A stretch of DNA of 64,000 bases, from assembly GCA_029959325.1 (NCBI GenBank), contig JASCPF010000008.1, forward strand, positions 1 to 64,000. The letters run 5' to 3'. The notes under the pieces are model-generated. The model did no database searches and was not told the origin of the DNA. It saw nothing but the letters and a program-made list of their open reading frames with translations. Both the position numbers and the translations under genes were made by a program. This document shows, piece by piece, positions 63,823-64,000 of this stretch. This DNA is from Microbacteriaceae bacterium PS02068 (lineage in GTDB: Bacteria; Actinomycetota; Actinomycetes; Actinomycetales; Microbacteriaceae). The first letter of the stretch is position 1. Each line of letters opens with the position of its first letter.

Positions 63823-64000
63823 CTACGCGTCGAGCGCCGCGATGAGATCGGCCGGGGATGCCTGCATGGCGTGCGGTCCCGCGATGTCGAAGAACACCGT
63901 CGTGAGCTCGTCTGCGTGCACCTCGAGGAAAGCGCGCAGCCACGCAGGCGACTGCAGGCCGACGGCCGGCGGCAGCGCCGCGGGCTTGTGGGCCGCGTCG
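63823..64000 (-). CDS. C-terminal part of an unknown protein
   Basis: A frame open from the window edge ends with TAG at 63823-63825. The 58 or so residues end in AWLRAFLEVHADELTTVFFD and ASPADLIAALDA. Codon choice (third-position G/C) is like the neighbours, so this is probably real coding sequence. The family is not recognisable from this fragment. It converges on radA. Confidence 0.65.
   Translation of the reverse strand, partial: DAAHKPAALPPAVGLQSPAWLRAFLEVHADELTTVFFDIAGPHAMQASPADLIAALDA

Overview
The window reads as chromosomal DNA of a high-GC Gram-positive actinobacterium, most likely Microbacterium or a close relative in Microbacteriaceae. The evidence is the very high GC content, strong use of GTG starts, many start codons lying 5 to 7 nt behind a TANNNT box (leaderless transcription), a BioQ-type biotin repressor, a LAATG (sortase E type) anchor protein, and short dispersed repeats containing GGTC..TGAGC...GTCGAA that I associate with this group from memory. 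I see no prophage, transposase or CRISPR array. Genus assignment is inference.

Layout. 1-6 kb: a partial protein, electron transfer flavoprotein etfBA, an ArsR-like regulator divergent from an MFS exporter, an enoyl-CoA hydratase and an isobutyryl-CoA-like acyl-CoA dehydrogenase. 6-13.7 kb: a ROK regulator, sugar ABC importer (lipoprotein and two permeases, no ATPase) and GH38 alpha-mannosidase, with a palindromic operator in the promoter. 13.7-21.1 kb: a thiolase and a 2032-residue secreted alpha-amylase/pullulanase. 21.2-25.7 kb: a gntR-prpD-prpB-prpC methylcitrate operon with two GTATAC operators and a repeat at or near each gene junction. 25.8-30.4 kb: RNase HI, Nudix hydrolase, aldo-keto reductase, RlmN, homocysteine methyltransferase. 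30.4-37.3 kb: a LicT-type antiterminator, its RAT site and terminator, bglF, 6-phospho-beta-glucosidase, two HAD phosphatases and a LysE exporter. 37.3-40.9 kb: short-chain dehydrogenases, an enoyl-CoA hydratase relative and small proteins. 40.9-44.1 kb: ykoEDC-type thiamine-precursor ECF importer under a TPP riboswitch. 44.1-49.7 kb: a penicillin-binding carboxypeptidase relative, a DUF2975/XRE pair, an SLC13 carrier and MgtE. 49.7-54.7 kb: a biotin locus, bioQ divergent from bioY-ligase-thiolase-bioM-bioN. 54.8-59.7 kb: an ABC exporter pair, a large cell-wall-anchored protein and a small protein sharing its upstream box. 59.9-64 kb: tRNA-Ser(CGA), a DHA2 exporter, L-lactate dehydrogenase, radA and the end of an unknown gene.

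The most interesting item is the biotin locus. An acyl-CoA ligase and a thiolase sit between bioY and bioMN, as in the BirA-controlled yhfU-yhfT-yhfS operon of Firmicutes, but here the locus sits behind two tandem BioQ-type operators. The thiolase keeps its nucleophilic cysteine but has lost two other catalytic-site residues. At the DNA level, the heptamer GGATGCC and its complement recur far above expectation in genes of both orientations and in intergenic DNA. A family of small inverted-repeat elements (three copies) also stands out.
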